From CAZDXJ01 sp050303615 (GTDB taxonomy: Bacteria; Pseudomonadota; Gammaproteobacteria; Methylococcales; Methylomonadaceae), in contig JBNLCC010000029.1 in NCBI GenBank assembly GCA_050303615.1, forward strand, positions 1 to 64,000: a stretch of 64,000 nt of DNA. The letters run 5' to 3'. This document shows, piece after piece, positions 44,329-53,449 of this stretch (positions are counted from its first letter, which is position 1; each line of letters opens with the position of its first letter). Under the pieces are notes generated by a model that was not told the origin of the DNA, made no database searches, and worked only from the letters and a program-made list of their open reading frames with translations. The translations under genes and the position numbers were made by a program.

Positions 44329-45483
44329 ATGAGCACAATACAATATATCGATACGCAAGAAAAACTGGACGATTTATGTCAGCGAGTCAGCGGCGAACCG
44401 TGGATAGCGATTGATACGGAATTTCTAAGGGAAAAAACCTATTATCCGAAGTTCTGTCTGTTGCAAATAGCAACGCCGGCTTGGGTTGCATGCGTGGATC
44501 CCTTGCTGTTGGCGTCAGTGGAGCCGCTTTTCGAGGTCATCTATCAACCATCCATGCTGAAAGTATTCCATTCCTGCCGCCAGGATCTGGAAATATTCTA
44601 TCATTTGACCGGTAAAATTCCGGGTCCGATTTTTGATACGCAATTGGCGGCGCCACTGTTAGGCTACCAAGAAAATCCCGGCTACGGCATGTTGGTTTCC
44701 AGCCTGTTGAACATCAATTTGAGTAAAGCGCATACGCGTACCGATTGGTCTGCAAGGCCGTTGAGCGATGACCAGTTGCGATATGCGGCGGATGATGTGA
44801 TTTATCTGGTCCAAATTTATCAGAAAATATGTCAGTCCCTGACTGAACTTGACCGTCTGCATTGGCTGCAAGAAGACTTTGCCGAACTGGCCAATCCGGA
44901 GTTATATCTGCTGCATCCCGATAAAGCCTGGATGAAAGTAAAAGGCATTAATAAGTTAACCGGAAAACAATTGTCCGTTTTACAGAGTTTGGCAAAGTGG
45001 CGGGAAGCGTCCGCACAAAAGGAAAATCGGCCGCGCAATTGGTTGTTGCGAGATGACCTGCTGATCGAAATAGCCAAACTGCAACCGGGCAATGTGGCTG
45101 AATTATCCAAAATACGCAGTATCAACGAACGGTCGGTAAAGCGCTACGGCAGCACTATTTGTCGATTAATTGCCGATGCGCTACAACGTCCAGCCATAAA
45201 ATCCGATGAAAAAAGGCGGACGGTTAAACTGACCCAGCAGCAGGAGGCGGTAATCGACATACTGGGGGCTGTAGTACGTATCAGGGCGGACGAGAACTCG
45301 CTCAATCCTTCCGTATTGGCGACACGCAAGGAATTGGAGCAGTTTCTAGTCGATCGGCAAAACAGTGCGCTTGCTCATGGATGGCGATCCAGTATGGTCG
45401 GTAAAGAGCTGATTTCCGTACTGCAGGGAGAATCCGTAATCTCCCTACAGTCTGACAGGGTGCAAATCGGCGTACAGGAATGA
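44329..45483 (+). CDS. rnd: Ribonuclease D
   Basis: A 384-residue 3'-to-5' exoribonuclease involved in tRNA maturation. DEDD exonuclease motifs are visible: AIDTEFLREKTYYPKFCLLQIA (ExoI), FHSCRQDLEIFYHLTG (ExoII) and the late SDDQLRYAADDVIYL (ExoIII). One HRDC domain begins near residue 210 (QSLAKWREASAQKENRPRNWLLRDDLLIEIA), with a second HRDC-like region at the end. Length is normal for RNase D. Its neighbours suggest no special operon. Confidence 0.96.
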   Translation: MSTIQYIDTQEKLDDLCQRVSGEPWIAIDTEFLREKTYYPKFCLLQIATPAWVACVDPLLLASVEPLFEVIYQPSMLKVFHSCRQDLEIFYHLTGKIPGPIFDTQLAAPLLGYQENPGYGMLVSSLLNINLSKAHTRTDWSARPLSDDQLRYAADDVIYLVQIYQKICQSLTELDRLHWLQEDFAELANPELYLLHPDKAWMKVKGINKLTGKQLSVLQSLAKWREASAQKENRPRNWLLRDDLLIEIAKLQPGNVAELSKIRSINERSVKRYGSTICRLIADALQRPAIKSDEKRRTVKLTQQQEAVIDILGAVVRIRADENSLNPSVLATRKELEQFLVDRQNSALAHGWRSSMVGKELISVLQGESVISLQSDRVQIGVQE

Positions 45484-45490
45484 CGCTTGA

Positions 45491-45543
45491 CGTATGCCCG
45501 CGGTAAGCGGCTATCTATCGGGTCCGCTGCAAGCGGGCATGCG
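45491..45543. terminator. Nested hairpin between convergent genes
   Basis: CGTATGCCCGC at 45491-45501 pairs with GCGGGCATGCG at 45533-45543 (one T-G pair), and inside it AGCGG at 45506-45510 pairs with CCGCT at 45524-45528. It lies 8 bases after the rnd stop and 6 bases beyond the 3' end of the next minus-strand gene, so it may end both transcripts. No T run is present. Confidence 0.55.
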
Positions 45544-45548
45544 CAGGC

Positions 45549-46103
45549 TCAATTTGACGGCTGTGAAATACGCTGTTTGACTTTCAACGAATTACGAATA
45601 GCAGTGGATTTAGCATAATTCAAGTTTTTACGTTCCAGTTCCAAATGCCTTTTTAACTGGGCTGCCGCAACTTCCGGCCGGGCATCGAGTTGACCGAGCG
45701 ACTCGCTGATTTCGATCGGGTAGTTGATGCTGATCTGCTGTTGATGGGATTGGTCGGCATAAAGTCTTTTCGCAGTATGGTTAAACCATTTAGGCCGTCT
45801 ACGGATAATATAAAGGCCCGTCGGAATGGTGACCGGTATCAGTAGGTCTACGATTGTCATGGCAGTTAGTACCATTGTGCATTTCTTTCTGGTGCGTAAT
45901 GATTCCTCGGTAAAAATAGTTGCCGGTTCAACCGGTTTGTCTGCATAAAGCCTTTCGACTACGCCCGGAAACCATTTAGGGCGTCTGCGAATAACATATA
46001 AACTGATTAATGCGGTAAACGGCAATGGAAAAATTTCGATAATAAACAGACAGCACAATGATATGGTGCATTTTGTTTGTGTGCTCATTTTCGTTTTTGC
46101 CAT
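45549..46103 (-). CDS. Internally duplicated membrane protein with LYxIRRRPKWF motif
   Basis: A 184-residue protein made of two similar halves. Residues 11-57 and 74-119 each have a KCT start, a hydrophobic helical stretch, then LY-V/I-IRRRPKWF and RLYAD, spaced 62 residues apart. Each half probably crosses the membrane once and places the basic RRRPKWF segment at the cytoplasmic face. The last 60 residues are polar and probably helical. I do not recognise the family and assign no function. The gene lies opposite the macroglobulin gene, with 197 bases between their starts. Confidence 0.65.
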   Translation of the reverse strand: MAKTKMSTQTKCTISLCCLFIIEIFPLPFTALISLYVIRRRPKWFPGVVERLYADKPVEPATIFTEESLRTRKKCTMVLTAMTIVDLLIPVTIPTGLYIIRRRPKWFNHTAKRLYADQSHQQQISINYPIEISESLGQLDARPEVAAAQLKRHLELERKNLNYAKSTAIRNSLKVKQRISQPSN

Positions 46104-46300
46104 GAATATTCAGTCTCCTGGTCAATTGAAGAATGGAACGGGATAAAAAAGCGGTTATACTTTAATTTTACTCGGACTATTTTTTCAAGTTACAGTACCA
46201 TTCTCAGCGGACAATTTCCAGTTTATGTCTTGAGCGCAATTCAACCTGGCAAAAGCACGGAAATATCCTTATTAATATTTGCTATGGGATCGCCAGGCTT

Positions 46301-49300
46301 ATGAAATACCTTTGGTCGATTTTGATGCTGCTGCTTTTCCATGGCTTGCCGGCCGCGGAAAATGAAGCGCTGCAGGTTGTGCGCATCACGCCGACCGGGG
46401 AAAATGTGCCGGGCGGCCGGCAAATCGTGATCCAGTTCAATCATGACGTGGTGGCGATCGGCCGAATGCAACGCAACAGCGATGAGATACGGGTGTCCAT
46501 TTCCCCTGCGGTCGATTGCCAGTGGCGCTGGCTGGATCGCTCCTCGCTGGCCTGCCAGCTGGATGAAAAAAAAGCGTTGCGGCAAGCAACCGATTACGCG
46601 ATTACCGTCTGGCCGGGGATTACTGACCGGCAGGGTAATACCTTGTTAACACCTTTCGCACACCGGTTTACCACCGAACGTCCCAAAATCAGCAGAGTCT
46701 GGTTTAAAACCTGGAAAGCGCCCGGTTTTCCGGTCATGGCCGCGGTTTTTAACCAGCCGGTCACCGCTCAGTCGGTAACGGCACATGTGTTTTTCAGCAT
46801 TGCCGATCAGCATTACGCGGTGACGGTACATCCGGATCCGGATGATCAACAAAAAGCCATATCGACGGCTGCCGGTGCCGCCCGCACTCTCTGGGTGCTG
46901 CAACCGCAACAGCCTCTGCCATTGGACAGCGCCGTTGAACTGCAATCCGAACCGGGCTTGGTCTCTGCGTTCGGTCCGCTTCCGGGTAACGAACAGCGGG
47001 TGGTGGTGGCTTTCGACACGTTTCCTGAATTCAAATTTAACGGTATCGCCTGCCATAATACTAAAAATAAGGAAATACTGGTCAATAACGCCAATTATCA
47101 ACAAATCGGCAAGTGTGACCCTTTGAAGCGCGTGGCGCTGAGCTTTTCCGTACCGGTACTGAATTCGGAGATCAGCAAAAAAATCCGGTTTAATCCGGAT
47201 TTGTCCGGCGGCCGTAAAGATTATGATCCTTGGGCAAACCGTGAGGATTATTCGCGGCTGCAGCGCATTCACAAAAAAGGCCAAAGCTATGACGTTTGGT
47301 TGCCGGAAATACTCAAAGCAGACCAGTTATACCGGGTGACCACCCATGCCGGCGAGCAGATTCACGACGAATTCGGTAGGTCTTTGGCAGTACAACCGCA
47401 AATGTCGTTTTTTACCGATCACCGACTGCCCGATTTTACACTGGCGCACCATCAGTCGGTGCTGGAAAAATCAGTTGATTCGGAATTGCCGCTTTATGTG
47501 ACCAACTTGCGTAAACTCAAAATAAACTATAAGAAATTAACCCGAGACAGCGCTTTATCCAATCAATTTGCCGGCCGAGAGCTGCCGAAAGTCGAAGATA
47601 TTTCTTTTGCAGTTCCGTTGAACGTCCGAGATATGTTGCCAGGGCAAAGCGGGGCGGTTTACGGCCGGATCGACAGTGAACCGCAGATCGGCAAATCCGC
47701 TTACGAGCGGCATTTTTTTGCGCAGGTTTCGCCTTATCAGGTGCATGTCAAGCTGGGCCACTTCAATACATTGGTTTGGGTGACTGATTTTGCCGGCGGG
47801 CAACCGGTAGCGGATGCCCAAGTCAGCATTTACCGGGATGCGGTTGCGAATCTGTCGCAGCCGGATAAGCTGCTGGCTACCGCCAACACCGATGCGGACG
47901 GTATTGCGATATTGGCCGGCAGCAGCGATTTGGATCCCGAACTGAAAACCTTCAGTTGGAGTTGTTTCAAGGATGATTGTCCGCGCCTGATGGTTCGAGT
48001 CGATAAACAGCAAGACATGGCACTGCTGCCGTTAAGCCGGCATTTCGAGGTTAATACCTATCGTGCTTCCGGGTACTCGGTTTTCTCCCGTCAGCAAACC
48101 AAATACGGTCATATCCATAGTTGGGGGATGACCGCGCAAGGCGTTTATCGAGCCGGCGATACGCTGCAATACAAATTTTATGTGCGTAACCAGGACAACC
48201 GGCGTTTTGTTGTCGCACCAAAGGGGGACTATCAACTGGAAATCATTGATCCGGCCGGGAAAGCAATTCATACGCTGCCGAATATCGAGTTATCCGAATT
48301 CGGCGCTTACAGCGGGGAGTTTAAGATCCCGGAGAGTGCGCTGGTTGGCTGGTACCGTTTTCGGTTGAAGTCGAACTTCAGCAAGCACCAATGGCAGCCG
48401 ATGCGGGTGCTGGTCAGCGATTTTACGCCATCTCCGTTTAAAGTCAGCACTCGATTGAATGGCGAAAGATTCAAACCGGGCGATGAATTGCAGATATTGA
48501 CCGCCGCCAAACTGCATTCCGGCGGTGCCTATAGCGATGCCCCGGTCAGGGTAACGGTTAAATTGCAGAGCCGGTATTTTTCGTCCACTGATCCGCTGGC
48601 AAAAGGTTTTGCTTTTTACAGTTACAAACAACGGGTGGATAAAATGCTGCTGCAGCAGATTCAGTCGTTGGATGTCCAAGGCGAGAATCGCCGGCAATTA
48701 AAACTGCCGGACAACGATATTGTTTACGGAAAATTACTTGTGGAAAGCAGCGTCCGGGATGACCGCGGCAAATACATTGCCGCGTCAGCATCCGCCGATT
48801 ATGTTTCGGTAGACCGGCTGATTGGCCTGAAAAGCAGCCGTTGGCTGTTCGACGCCGGCAAACCGGCTGATGTTTACTATCTGGTGGTTGACGCCGAAGG
48901 GAGACCGGCGACGGGAACCGCTGCGGCAATCACTATTGACCGCGAGGAGACCGTTGCCGCACGCGTCAAAGGTGCGGGAAACGCCTATCTGACCCAGTTC
49001 AATACCCAATGGCGGGAAACCGGGCGCTGCCAGGGCGTGTCCGATACGGAGCCGCTGACTTGCCGTTTTACACCCGAGCACCCCGGTACTTACCGGTTGA
49101 CCGCTAAAATCAAAGATACCCGGGGCAAAGCGCAGCAAAGCGAACTGAAAATTTGGGTGGCCGGAAAAGGGCAGGTTGTTTGGGCGCAACCCGACGATAA
49201 CAGTTTGCAGATCATTCCCGAACAGCAGCAGTATAACATAGGCGATACCGCCCGCTATCTGGTTAAAAACCCCTATCCCGGCGCCAATGCACTGATAACT

Positions 49301-52054
49301 TTGGAACGCTACGGGGTCATCAAACAATGGCTGCAAAAATGGGATGACAGTACCGCCATCGTCGAGTTTCCGATCGATAAGGATTTGCTGCCCGGCTTTT
49401 ATTTATCGGCAGTGGTGATGTCGCCGCGGATCGCGAAACCGTTGGGGGATGGGCAGGTCGATTTAGGCAAGCCGGCATTTAAAATCGGCTATGTCAAAGT
49501 GCCGGTCAGCGATCCCCGCAAGCAAATCGATGTCGCCGTCAGCACCGATGCTCCGCTGTATAAGCCGGGCGACTGGGTCAATGCGCATATTCGGGCGACG
49601 CTGACCAATCCGGAAAACCCGGAGCCGATCGAATTAGCGGTGGCGGTACTGGATGAAGCGGTATTGGATTTGATCAGCGCCGGCAAACGCTACTTTGACC
49701 CGTATCGCGGGTTCTATCATCTGGATAATTTGGATCTACAAAACTATAGTTTATTGACGCGTTTGATCGGCCGGCAAAAATTCGAGAAAAAAGGCGCAAA
49801 TGCCGGCGGCGACGGCGGCCATACACTGAGTATGCGTTCCATGTTCAAATATGTCAGCTACTGGAACCCCTCAATAAAGACCGATGCGGACGGTAATGCC
49901 GACATTGCATTTAAGCTGCCGGACAATTTGACCGGCTGGCGCATTTTGGTGCTGGCGGTGACGCCAGGCGAGCGCATGGGATTGGGCGACGTCAACTTCA
50001 AAGTCAATCAACCCACCGAAATCAGGCCGGTGATGCCCAATCAAGTCACCGAAGGCGATGTTTTTCAAGCCGGATTCAGCGTGATGAACCGCACCAATCA
50101 ACAGCGGAAAATAACAGTGGCGATTAGCGCTGTGGGCAATCTGCAGCCGTTGACAGGGGGTGAGCAAACGATTACGCTGCAGCCCTATCAGCGAAAGACG
50201 GTGTTTGTGCCGGTTACTACGCTTCCTGCCGAACAACGGCGCGATATCGGCCGGGGGGAAATCCGTTTCACCGCCAAAGCTTACGATCAAATCGATGCGG
50301 ACGGTCTTGAATTTCAGTTGCCGGTGTTAAAGCGGCGCGCGATGGAAACGGCAGCCGATTATGGGTCGACAACCGCCGATCAGGCCGGCGAATCGATCGA
50401 AATTCCACCGTCTATATACCCGCATAGCGGCACGATCAGCGTATTGCTGTCCCCGACGGTGATCGGCAACGTGGATGGTGCGTTCCGTTATTTGCGCGAT
50501 TATCCCTATGTCTGTTGGGAGCAAAAATTGACCAAAGGCGTGATGGCGGCACAGTTTGCGCAAATAAAACCCTGGTTGGAAGGCGAGATCGATTGGCCGG
50601 AGAGCGCCGGCTTGCCGGAAATTATGCTGTCCCAGGCGGCGAACTACCAAGCCCCGAACGGCGGCATGGCTTACTATCTTGCGCAGGACACCTATGTCAG
50701 CCCTTATCTCAGCGCTTATACGGCGCTGGCGTTTAATTGGCTGCGCGCTGCCGGCCATTCGATTCCGCAAGCGGTCGAGCAGAAACTGCATCAATACCTG
50801 CATAAAATGCTGCGCAAGGAGGTATTGCCCGATTTTTATGATAGGGGTATGGCTTCAACGGTCCGGGCGGTGGCATTGGCGGCATTAAGCGGCCATGGCG
50901 CGCTCAAGCGGTCCGATATCGAGCGATATCGGGCCCATTTGCCTTATATGAGTCTGTTCGGCAAGGCGCATTATCTGCAAGCCGCTCAAGCAGTCGGCGG
51001 CAATGCGATGATTGTCAACGAGGTGTTGTACATGATTGTCGCGCATGCGCAGCAGTCAGGCGGTAAAATTTCCTTCAGCGAACAACTGGACGACGGCTAT
51101 CAACGCCTGCTGTCCACCCCGATGCGCACCAACTGCGCCGTGTTATCATCATTGTTAAAACTATCGGGTGAACAGGTCGCCGAGATGCCCTTTAAATTAG
51201 TGCGCACCATCACCCAAACCCGAGGCAGCCGGGATCATTGGGAAAATACCCAGGAGAATATGTTTTGCAGCAATGCGCTGCTTGAATACAGCAGGCGCTA
51301 TGAACAGACAAAACCGCAACTGTCGGTTTCGGTTGCTGTGGATGGGCAAGTGCTCGGGCAGACGGAATTCAATGACTACCGCGACAAACCGGGGCTGTTT
51401 GAAAAACCGCTCGACCAGCAGGATGTTGGAAAACGGCAAAGCGTCACCATCAACCGGTCAGGCAACGGCCGGCTGTATTATGCCACCCGTCTGCAGTATG
51501 CTCCGCAGCAAACCTATCGCGAGCGGGTCAATGCCGGCATCGATATCCGCCGGGAATACAGCGTGCGGCGTGACGGCCGGTGGCAAATGCTGGAACCCGG
51601 CGCCGCGATGCAGCCGCAGATATACCGCGGCGAACTGGTGCGTGTGGATATCTATGTGTCGCTACCCACCGCAAGAAATTTCGTTGTCGTCGAAGATCCG
51701 GTACCCGGCGGCCTGGAGCCGGTCAATCGCGATCTGGCTACCGCTTCCGAGGTCGATGCCGAACAAGGAAATTTTGCCTTTGCCGGTGGAGCCTGGTGGT
51801 TTCAATTTGACGATTGGCAGAGCTTCAATGTCTCACGCTGGAGTTTTTATCACCAAGAGCTCAAACACGACAGTGTACGTTTTTATTCCGATTACTTGCC
51901 TGCAGGCCATTATCATTTGGCATATACCGCCCAGGCTATAGCGGTCGGTGAATTTACCCGGTTGCCGGTGTTTGCCGAAGAGATGTACGATCCGGATATC
52001 TTCGGCAAGGGTCGGCAGGGTAGTCTATTGGTGCACGAACCAATACCAAAATAA
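46301..52054 (+). CDS. Bacterial alpha-2-macroglobulin with active thioester motif
   Basis: A 1917-residue exported protein related to bacterial alpha-2-macroglobulins such as E. coli YfhM, but longer. A signal peptide (MKYLWSILMLLLFHGLPA) has no lipobox cysteine, so it should be soluble in the periplasm rather than a lipoprotein. Repeated macroglobulin beta domains fill the first two thirds; the A2M landmark TRLIGRQKFEKKGANAGGDGG bait-like region near residue 1160 precedes MFKYVSYWNPSIKTDADGNADIAFKLPDNLTGWRILVLAVT. The thioester CXEQ is C1405-W-E-Q in the thioester domain, followed by NGGMAYYLAQDTYVSPYLSAYTALAF. It would trap proteases covalently. No penicillin-binding protein gene pbpC adjoins it. 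Confidence 0.93.
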   Translation: MKYLWSILMLLLFHGLPAAENEALQVVRITPTGENVPGGRQIVIQFNHDVVAIGRMQRNSDEIRVSISPAVDCQWRWLDRSSLACQLDEKKALRQATDYAITVWPGITDRQGNTLLTPFAHRFTTERPKISRVWFKTWKAPGFPVMAAVFNQPVTAQSVTAHVFFSIADQHYAVTVHPDPDDQQKAISTAAGAARTLWVLQPQQPLPLDSAVELQSEPGLVSAFGPLPGNEQRVVVAFDTFPEFKFNGIACHNTKNKEILVNNANYQQIGKCDPLKRVALSFSVPVLNSEISKKIRFNPDLSGGRKDYDPWANREDYSRLQRIHKKGQSYDVWLPEILKADQLYRVTTHAGEQIHDEFGRSLAVQPQMSFFTDHRLPDFTLAHHQSVLEKSVDSELPLYVTNLRKLKINYKKLTRDSALSNQFAGRELPKVEDISFAVPLNVRDMLPGQSGAVYGRIDSEPQIGKSAYERHFFAQVSPYQVHVKLGHFNTLVWVTDFAGGQPVADAQVSIYRDAVANLSQPDKLLATANTDADGIAILAGSSDLDPELKTFSWSCFKDDCPRLMVRVDKQQDMALLPLSRHFEVNTYRASGYSVFSRQQTKYGHIHSWGMTAQGVYRAGDTLQYKFYVRNQDNRRFVVAPKGDYQLEIIDPAGKAIHTLPNIELSEFGAYSGEFKIPESALVGWYRFRLKSNFSKHQWQPMRVLVSDFTPSPFKVSTRLNGERFKPGDELQILTAAKLHSGGAYSDAPVRVTVKLQSRYFSSTDPLAKGFAFYSYKQRVDKMLLQQIQSLDVQGENRRQLKLPDNDIVYGKLLVESSVRDDRGKYIAASASADYVSVDRLIGLKSSRWLFDAGKPADVYYLVVDAEGRPATGTAAAITIDREETVAARVKGAGNAYLTQFNTQWRETGRCQGVSDTEPLTCRFTPEHPGTYRLTAKIKDTRGKAQQSELKIWVAGKGQVVWAQPDDNSLQIIPEQQQYNIGDTARYLVKNPYPGANALITLERYGVIKQWLQKWDDSTAIVEFPIDKDLLPGFYLSAVVMSPRIAKPLGDGQVDLGKPAFKIGYVKVPVSDPRKQIDVAVSTDAPLYKPGDWVNAHIRATLTNPENPEPIELAVAVLDEAVLDLISAGKRYFDPYRGFYHLDNLDLQNYSLLTRLIGRQKFEKKGANAGGDGGHTLSMRSMFKYVSYWNPSIKTDADGNADIAFKLPDNLTGWRILVLAVTPGERMGLGDVNFKVNQPTEIRPVMPNQVTEGDVFQAGFSVMNRTNQQRKITVAISAVGNLQPLTGGEQTITLQPYQRKTVFVPVTTLPAEQRRDIGRGEIRFTAKAYDQIDADGLEFQLPVLKRRAMETAADYGSTTADQAGESIEIPPSIYPHSGTISVLLSPTVIGNVDGAFRYLRDYPYVCWEQKLTKGVMAAQFAQIKPWLEGEIDWPESAGLPEIMLSQAANYQAPNGGMAYYLAQDTYVSPYLSAYTALAFNWLRAAGHSIPQAVEQKLHQYLHKMLRKEVLPDFYDRGMASTVRAVALAALSGHGALKRSDIERYRAHLPYMSLFGKAHYLQAAQAVGGNAMIVNEVLYMIVAHAQQSGGKISFSEQLDDGYQRLLSTPMRTNCAVLSSLLKLSGEQVAEMPFKLVRTITQTRGSRDHWENTQENMFCSNALLEYSRRYEQTKPQLSVSVAVDGQVLGQTEFNDYRDKPGLFEKPLDQQDVGKRQSVTINRSGNGRLYYATRLQYAPQQTYRERVNAGIDIRREYSVRRDGRWQMLEPGAAMQPQIYRGELVRVDIYVSLPTARNFVVVEDPVPGGLEPVNRDLATASEVDAEQGNFAFAGGAWWFQFDDWQSFNVSRWSFYHQELKHDSVRFYSDYLPAGHYHLAYTAQAIAVGEFTRLPVFAEEMYDPDIFGKGRQGSLLVHEPIPK

Positions 52055-52210
52055 CCGACCGGGCGTGGTTGTTTATGTTCAGCTATGCTATGCCGGTTTG
52101 TGATAGTGGATTATGGTAAAACTCCTATTCGTTTCATAAGTATTGTTGCGCCGTGAGGCGCTAAAAATAATGTATGGAATTAAAACAACGTATATAATTG
52201 TCTGTTCACT

Positions 52211-52242
52211 TTGGTGAATTAGTCAGCAAATTCCCCTATAAT
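52211..52242 (+). promoter_or_regulatory. Probable accA promoter
   Basis: A perfect TATAAT at 52237-52242 lies 45 bases before the accA ATG. A TTGGTG at 52211-52216 is the best -35 candidate, but with a 20-base spacer, so activation or a weak -35 is likely. An in-frame TTG at 52242 overlaps this -10 box and is therefore unlikely to be the start codon. Confidence 0.45.
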
Positions 52243-52286
52243 TGTTGCAATTTTTTTCAGATTTTGACCCGTTCAGTACAAATTCC

Positions 52287-53279
52287 ATGGATCTTAAATT
52301 TTTAGACTTCGAACAACCGATCGCCGAATTGCAGGCAAAGATTGACGAACTGCGTAATGTCGAGTTTGACAATGAAATCAATATTTCCGATGCGCTGAAG
52401 CAGTTGGAGGATAAAAACCAGGCATTGACCGAGCTGATATTTTCCGATTTGAATGATTGGCAGATTTCGCAGCTGTCCAGGCATCCCGGCAGGCCCTACA
52501 CGCTGGATTATGTTGAACATATGTTTACCGATTTTTACGAGCTTCACGGTGATCGCGGTTATGCGGACGATCCGGCCATTGTTTGCGGGTTGGCTAAGTT
52601 GGGAGGTAAGGCGGTGATGGTGATAGGCCATCAAAAAGGCCGTGATACCAAGGAAAAAATTTATCGCAATTTCGGGATGCCTCGGCCCGAAGGTTACCGC
52701 AAAGCATTGCGGATAATGAAAATGGCGGAACGCTTCGAACTGCCGTTGATTTGCCTGATCGACACACCGGGGGCCTATCCGGGGATCGGCGCGGAAGAAC
52801 GCGGCCAAAGTGAAGCCATTGCCCGTAACCTGTTTGAAATGTCCCGGCTGCGCACACCGATTATTTGTACGATTATCGGCGAAGGCGGTTCCGGAGGCGC
52901 TTTGGCGATCGGCGTTGGCGATCGGCTGATTATGCTCGAATACAGTACGTATTCGGTTATTTCCCCTGAAGGCTGTGCTTCGATATTGTGGAAAAGTGCG
53001 GATAAGGCCGAGTTGGCAGCAGAAGCGATGGGTATCACCTCCGACAGAGTAAGGGAAGCCGGACTTTTGGATGAAGTCGTGCGCGAGCCATTGGGTGGCG
53101 GGCACCGTGATTTCCAAGCCGTGGCGCGCAATTTAAAGGAAGCTTTATTACGTCATTTGAAGCAACTTAGCGAGGAATCAATCGATTATTTACTCGAAAA
53201 ACGTTATCAGCGCATTATGAATTATGGCGATTTTGCTGAAGATATTCCGCCAAAAGCAAAAAAAGCGGCTAGTTCATGA
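52287..53279 (+). CDS. accA: Acetyl-CoA carboxylase carboxyltransferase subunit alpha
   Basis: A 330-residue subunit that, with AccD, transfers CO2 from biotin to acetyl-CoA to make malonyl-CoA. The ATG at 52287 gives MDLKFLDFEQPIAELQAKIDELR, the normal start. Core motifs are HGDRGYADDPAIVCGLAKLGGKAVMVIGHQKGRDTKEK, NFGMPRPEGYRKALR, LIDTPGAYPGIGAEERGQSEAIARNL, and IIGEGGSGGALAIGVGDRLIMLEYSTYSVISPEGCASILWK. It opens the accA-tilS-pyrG-kdsA-eno block. Confidence 0.98.
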   Translation: MDLKFLDFEQPIAELQAKIDELRNVEFDNEINISDALKQLEDKNQALTELIFSDLNDWQISQLSRHPGRPYTLDYVEHMFTDFYELHGDRGYADDPAIVCGLAKLGGKAVMVIGHQKGRDTKEKIYRNFGMPRPEGYRKALRIMKMAERFELPLICLIDTPGAYPGIGAEERGQSEAIARNLFEMSRLRTPIICTIIGEGGSGGALAIGVGDRLIMLEYSTYSVISPEGCASILWKSADKAELAAEAMGITSDRVREAGLLDEVVREPLGGGHRDFQAVARNLKEALLRHLKQLSEESIDYLLEKRYQRIMNYGDFAEDIPPKAKKAASS

Positions 53280-53449
53280 TCTTTTCCGGCATTGTAAAAT
53301 ACCCCGGACACGATTGAGGCACTCCGGATTTAACGAATAGCGTGACAGGGCATCATCAACAACGATTGTTTTTATACCATTCCACCCTGTTTCCCTGCGA
53401 TCGGAAAGTGAAACGGCGTGTCGTTGTTGCTAGGCGGCACCAGTAGCAC

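Noticed and set aside
52302..53117. Long antisense frame (271 codons) opposite accA
   Set aside because: It is the mirror of a highly conserved gene; codon pattern is imposed by accA and the protein resembles no family.
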